NCBI GenBank assembly: GCA_965262485.1
Contig: OZ253540.1
Location: 2,728,001-2,792,000 of the forward strand
Source of the DNA: Bin87 sp965262485
GTDB taxonomy: Bacteria > Chloroflexota > Dehalococcoidia > Lucifugimonadales > UBA3495
Reading direction: 5' to 3'
Length of the DNA: 64,000 nt
How positions within the stretch are numbered: the stretch's first letter is position 1; each line of letters begins with the position of its first letter. Below, one piece after another: positions 60,388 through 64,000 of the stretch. Position numbers and translations under genes: made by a program. A model generated the notes under the pieces. That model searched no databases and had not been told where the DNA came from. It saw only the letters and a list, made by a program, of their open reading frames with translations.

Positions 60388-63300
60388 GGTCTATCCCCGC
60401 GTGTGCGGGGGAACCCACTCGTATCTGGTATTCCGTGCCATTCGTCAGGGTCTATCCCCGCGTGTGCGGGGGAACCTCTGCGGGTCTGTGTAGTTGCTCC
60501 AGTTGATGGGGTCTATCCCCGCGTGTGCGGGGGAACCTGCTAGTAGCGCTCGGAGTTGTTGTGATGTTGGGGTCTATCCCCGCGTGTGCGGGGGAACCAC
60601 GCCCAGCACGATTCCGGCCAAAATCGAGACGGGTCTATCCCCGCGTGTGCGGGGGAACCCGCCTGATTTGACGGGGCCCGGTCATTTCAATAGGTCTATC
60701 CCCGCGTGTGCGGGGGAACCGCCTATCGAGATGTTGTGGCCCGATACTGCTGCGGTCTATCCCCGCGTGTGCGGGGGAACCCCCGTCAAATCAGGCGATG
60801 AGATGGAAATATAGGGTCTATCCCCGCGTGTGCGGGGGAACCGTGAACGTGATTTCGTGAGTGGCTTCCACCGTGGGTCTATCCCCGCGTGTGCGGGGGA
60901 ACCCCCGCCTGCAACTGGAAGTAAATGCCGGTGCGGGGTCTATCCCCGCGTGTGCGGGGGAACCGGCTACTGAGTCTATCAGTCCATAGTAAATGAGGGT
61001 CTATCCCCGCGTGTGCGGGGGAACCTGCAGGCAAGATCAAGCCGCTCAGGCAGGGCGAGGTCTATCCCCGCGTGTGCGGGGGAACCTCTTCCATGACCGG
61101 GAGGAACGCGCCGGCGATGGGTCTATCCCCGCGTGTGCGGGGGAACCGTGTAGCGGTCACGGCGGCCGTGGGCGCCGGCGGGTCTATCCCCGCGTGTGCG
61201 GGGGAACCGTCCGGCCGTCGGGCAGCGCGCCGTCGTCGGTCGGTCTATCCCCGCGTGTGCGGGGGAACCGCCTGAACGACCGCCCGGCACTGGACAGCTA
61301 ACGGTCTATCCCCGCGTGTGCGGGGGAACCTCCTCCGGCGATTCTGCTATGGACCGCTGCACGGGTCTATCCCCGCGTGTGCGGGGGAACCGCGTACTCC
61401 AGGAGGGTCTGCAGCCCGCCGGTGGGTCTATCCCCGCGTGTGCGGGGGAACCTCCAGCACGCTGTTGTCGTCGTCCCGCGGGTAGGGTCTATCCCCGCGT
61501 GTGCGGGGGAACCCTCCCCGCGGGCGAACCCGGCAGCCGCGGTGGGGGTCTATCCCCGCGTGTGCGGGGGAACCGAGGACTGAGGGTGAGACATCGCAGC
61601 CGCTAAAGGTCTATCCCCGCGTGTGCGGGGGAACCGACGACCGCATGGCGCACCTGGAGCCGACTGTGGGTCTATCCCCGCGTGTGCGGGGGAACCACCG
61701 CTGCGATGAACGGCTCATACTGAGGCGTGGGTCTATCCCCGCGTGTGCGGGGGAACCGACCTGCAGCTCAAACGGGACATCTGGGGCACGGGTCTATCCC
61801 CGCGTGTGCGGGGGAACCCGTGGGTGTGCCCGTCAGCTCCCGTGTGGCGGGGGTCTATCCCCGCGTGTGCGGGGGAACCGCGCAACTGGCGCACCCGCCA
61901 TCAGCCCTGCGGGGTCTATCCCCGCGTGTGCGGGGGAACCCTCTGACGCGTGGGGACATCATCGCCATGATGAGGTCTATCCCCGCGTGTGCGGGGGAAC
62001 CTCGTGGCCAGTGAGCAGACCGCCCGGCTGGAAGGGTCTATCCCCGCGTGTGCGGGGGAACCATGGCGTCCGTCGCGAGATAGATCGCGGGCTGCGGTCT
62101 ATCCCCGCGTGTGCGGGGGAACCCTCAGCCAGGCCCCGATCCGACGCAATGTCATGGGTCTATCCCCGCGTGTGCGGGGGAACCCCGCCGGGGGCGATTT
62201 GGGGTACGAGGCCAAGGGGTCTATCCCCGCGTGTGCGGGGGAACCACGGCAAACATCTGGGCGGTCTCCAGTTGGGTCGGTCTATCCCCGCGTGTGCGGG
62301 GGAACCAATGACCCCCTTTTTGAGGTTACATAACCTATAGGTCTATCCCCGCGTGTGCGGGGGAACCAACGTCACCTCGGGGGAGCCCTTCGTCAGGAAA
62401 GGTCTATCCCCGCGTGTGCGGGGGAACCATTGTGATTGGCACAGTAGCCATCCCCACCGACGGTCTATCCCCGCGTGTGCGGGGGAACCCGATCGGAGTG
62501 ATCGCCGACTTCAGCGTCGGGCGGTCTATCCCCGCGTGTGCGGGGGAACCCATCATGAACCAGACATTAGGCCCGGCCAATCAGGTCTATCCCCGCGTGT
62601 GCGGGGGAACCGCATCAAACGCATGGCAACGGTTTCCGGGAAAAGGTCTATCCCCGCGTGTGCGGGGGAACCGCCAGGCCGTTGTACTCCGCCAGGGGGA
62701 TGTCCGGTCTATCCCCGCGTGTGCGGGGGAACCCCCTCGAATACCAGCTTGGCGTCGGAACTGAAAGGTCTATCCCCGCGTGTGCGGGGGAACCCGCGCC
62801 TGCTGCGCGGTGGCCATGCCCAACTTGGGTCTATCCCCGCGTGTGCGGGGGAACCCTGGCGGCGGCGGCGCGGGCCACGGGCGATATCGGTCTATCCCCG
62901 CGTGTGCGGGGGAACCCCCGCTTCCGCTTCCGCACCCACGCACTAGGAGGGTCTATCCCCGCGTGTGCGGGGGAACCCGGGGTCGGGGCCGATGACCGAT
63001 CGGTGAGGTGGGTCTATCCCCGCGTGTGCGGGGGAACCGTCACCGATCTCGCCCCGCGTCCCGTCCGCCGCGGTCTATCCCCGCGTGTGCGGGGGAACCC
63101 GGATCACCTACCCCAAGCAAATCCACGACCAGGGTCTATCCCCGCGTGTGCGGGGGAACCGACCTTCCAGAACGCCAGCGGCGGCGAGGAGACGGTCTAT
63201 CCCCGCGTGTGCGGGGGAACCGTCGTCAGGGTGGTCAGCGCTCCGGTGTCCACGGGTCTATCCCCGCGTGTGCGGGGGAACCAAACAAAATGCTCCATTG

Positions 63301-63831
63301 TGGTCTGGTCAGGTCGGTCTATCCCCGCGTGTGCGGGGGAACCCGGGAGGGCTAGGCCAGGGACAGCCCCAGCACGGGTCTATCCCCGCGTGTGCGGGGG
63401 AACCTCTGTTCGTGGCGGGAACCGGGAGCTGCAAAAGGGTCTATCCCCGCGTGTGCGGGGGAACCCGCTGGCGGCGCGAGCCACGGACGACACCCTGGGG
63501 TCTATCCCCGCGTGTGCGGGGGAACCCACCAGTAGAGACCTGCTTTGTGCTGCAATATGGGTCTATCCCCGCGTGTGCGGGGGAACCGCTCCGCGTCGTA
63601 CCGGCGATACGCAGCGTCAAGGTCTATCCCCGCGTGTGCGGGGGAACCTCGGAATGGTTGCACTGGCAGCCAGCACAGCACGGTCTATCCCCGCGTGTGC
63701 GGGGGAACCTCCGTCCTTGGGGCATCGACCTCGGATACCGAGGGTCTATCCCCGCGTGTGCGGGGGAACCCAACGCCCACGCTCCCGCCGCCTTTTTGTA
63801 GACGGTCTATCCCCGCGTGTGCGGGGGAACC
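60388..63831 (-). CRISPR. Type I-E CRISPR array, 57 repeats and 56 spacers
   Basis: A 28-bp repeat (plus strand starts GGTCTATCCCC, centre GCGTGTGC, ends GGGGGAACC) recurs at exact 61-bp spacing from 60388 to 63804, giving 57 repeats and 56 spacers of 33 bp. All inspected repeats look identical. The repeat is the reverse complement of the E. coli-like type I-E form, so crRNA is transcribed on the minus strand with handle ATAGACC, and the leader is at the right end. The stem is CCCCGCGTGTGCGGGG, i.e. CCCCGC / GCGGGG. Adjacent cas2 supports the subtype. Frames through the array (SIPACAGEP..VYPRVCGGT) are spurious. Confidence 0.98.
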
Positions 63832-63881
63832 CTTGGCAAATTGATAGTTTCTATCCGCAATTATTCGCCGAGGGAAGGTGA
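63832..63881 (-). promoter_or_regulatory. CRISPR leader (very short)
   Basis: Only 50 bp separate the last repeat from the cas2 stop. It is AT-richer than the array (AATTGCGGATAGAAACTATC on the minus strand). Transcription may start inside cas2. Confidence 0.6.
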
Positions 63882-64000
63882 CTAGCCGTATTTTACCAAG
63901 TACACGCCGTCGGCGTCCACGATCTCCTTGGGCGGCTCCCCCAAACTCCTGATCCTCTGTTGACCCGGCGCTGTCAGATCCCGCCAGGTCATTACCACCG
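63882..64000 (-). CDS. cas2: Type I-E Cas2 (CasE-associated Cas2e), C-terminal part
   Basis: The minus frame is open to the window edge: VVMTWRDLTAPGQQRIRSLG then EPPKEIVDADGVYLVKYG and a TAG at 63884. The pattern (ALMVW..., then RSLG, then a final DG-(L/V)-x-L-V strand) matches the C-terminus of Cas2e, which has a longer C-terminus than classical Cas2. Cas1-Cas2 would acquire the spacers of the adjacent array. The rest of the cas operon must lie to the right. Confidence 0.75.
   Translation of the reverse strand, partial: VVMTWRDLTAPGQQRIRSLGEPPKEIVDADGVYLVKYG

Noticed and set aside
60388..63881. Long plus-strand frames (for example 62658-63881) rich in SIPACAGEP, VYPRVCGGT and GLSPRVRGN
   Set aside because: They are translations of the 28-bp CRISPR repeat and spacers, a well-known false annotation.
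1..64000. tRNA, rRNA and riboswitch genes
   Set aside because: No cloverleaf arms, conserved rRNA segments or riboswitch cores were recognised by eye; a tRNAscan/Infernal run would settle it.

Overview
The window is a GC-rich bacterial chromosome segment. The organism is most likely a Chloroflexota bacterium (Dehalococcoidia/SAR202-like); this is an inference from the gene mix, not a proven assignment. The supporting genes are a full F1Fo ATP synthase operon led by an AtpZ/I-like gene, Rex, a membrane HdrD-like Fe-S oxidoreductase, a second EF-G, a stand-alone acyl-CoA mutase large subunit and many Uma2 proteins. Numerous short palindromic 'TCATTGCGA' elements, and two genes that read as selenoproteins, fit the same picture. 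No rRNA or tRNA gene was recognised.

Layout. 1-0.4 kb: tail of an IS110-type transposase. 0.75-5.8 kb: Fe-S oxidoreductase, alpha/beta hydrolase, a SelW-like protein with an in-frame TGA (Sec), a YlxP-like DUF503 protein and Rex. 5.8-13.5 kb (minus strand): atpZ-B-E-F-H-A-G-D-C, with a miniature element inserted between atpD and atpC. 13.7-16.2 kb (minus): bifunctional-nuclease-like protein, a coiled-coil protein, coaD, rsmD. 16.7-18.9 kb: ribF and tyrS. 18.9-31.2 kb: an accessory block with two MmeI-like restriction-methyltransferases, four Uma2 proteins, DUF3800, several small or broken genes, and an acyl-CoA mutase subunit. 31.3-43.8 kb: EF-G2, RNase HI, a HEPN two-gene pair, a PD-(D/E)XK nuclease, DUF488, a CMD-family protein, two hydrolase or OsmC-type genes (the OsmC-like one also has an in-frame TGA at its catalytic Cys position), an MFS transporter and a LigB-type dioxygenase.

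44-60 kb is a mobile and defence-rich region. It holds IS5- and IS630-type elements, an IS1380 remnant, and a compact ubiquitin-like operon (Ubl, E2-like, JAB, E1). It also holds an ImmA/IrrE-like peptidase, an XRE regulator, an Abi_2 protein, a Gp37/Gp68 (DUF5131) plus TcmP pair and a tyrosine recombinase. 60.4-63.8 kb is a type I-E CRISPR array of 57 apparently identical repeats. It is read leftward from a very short leader next to the C-terminus of cas2, so the cas operon should continue beyond the right edge.

The most notable observations are two probable selenoprotein genes, each followed by a bacterial-SECIS-like hairpin with its apical loop about 22 nt after the TGA; the ubiquitin-like operon with a cysteine-free E2-like protein and a frameshifted JAB; two CRISPR spacers that overlap as reverse complements; and a family of miniature inverted-repeat elements, one copy with perfect 13-bp termini and a 10-bp target duplication.
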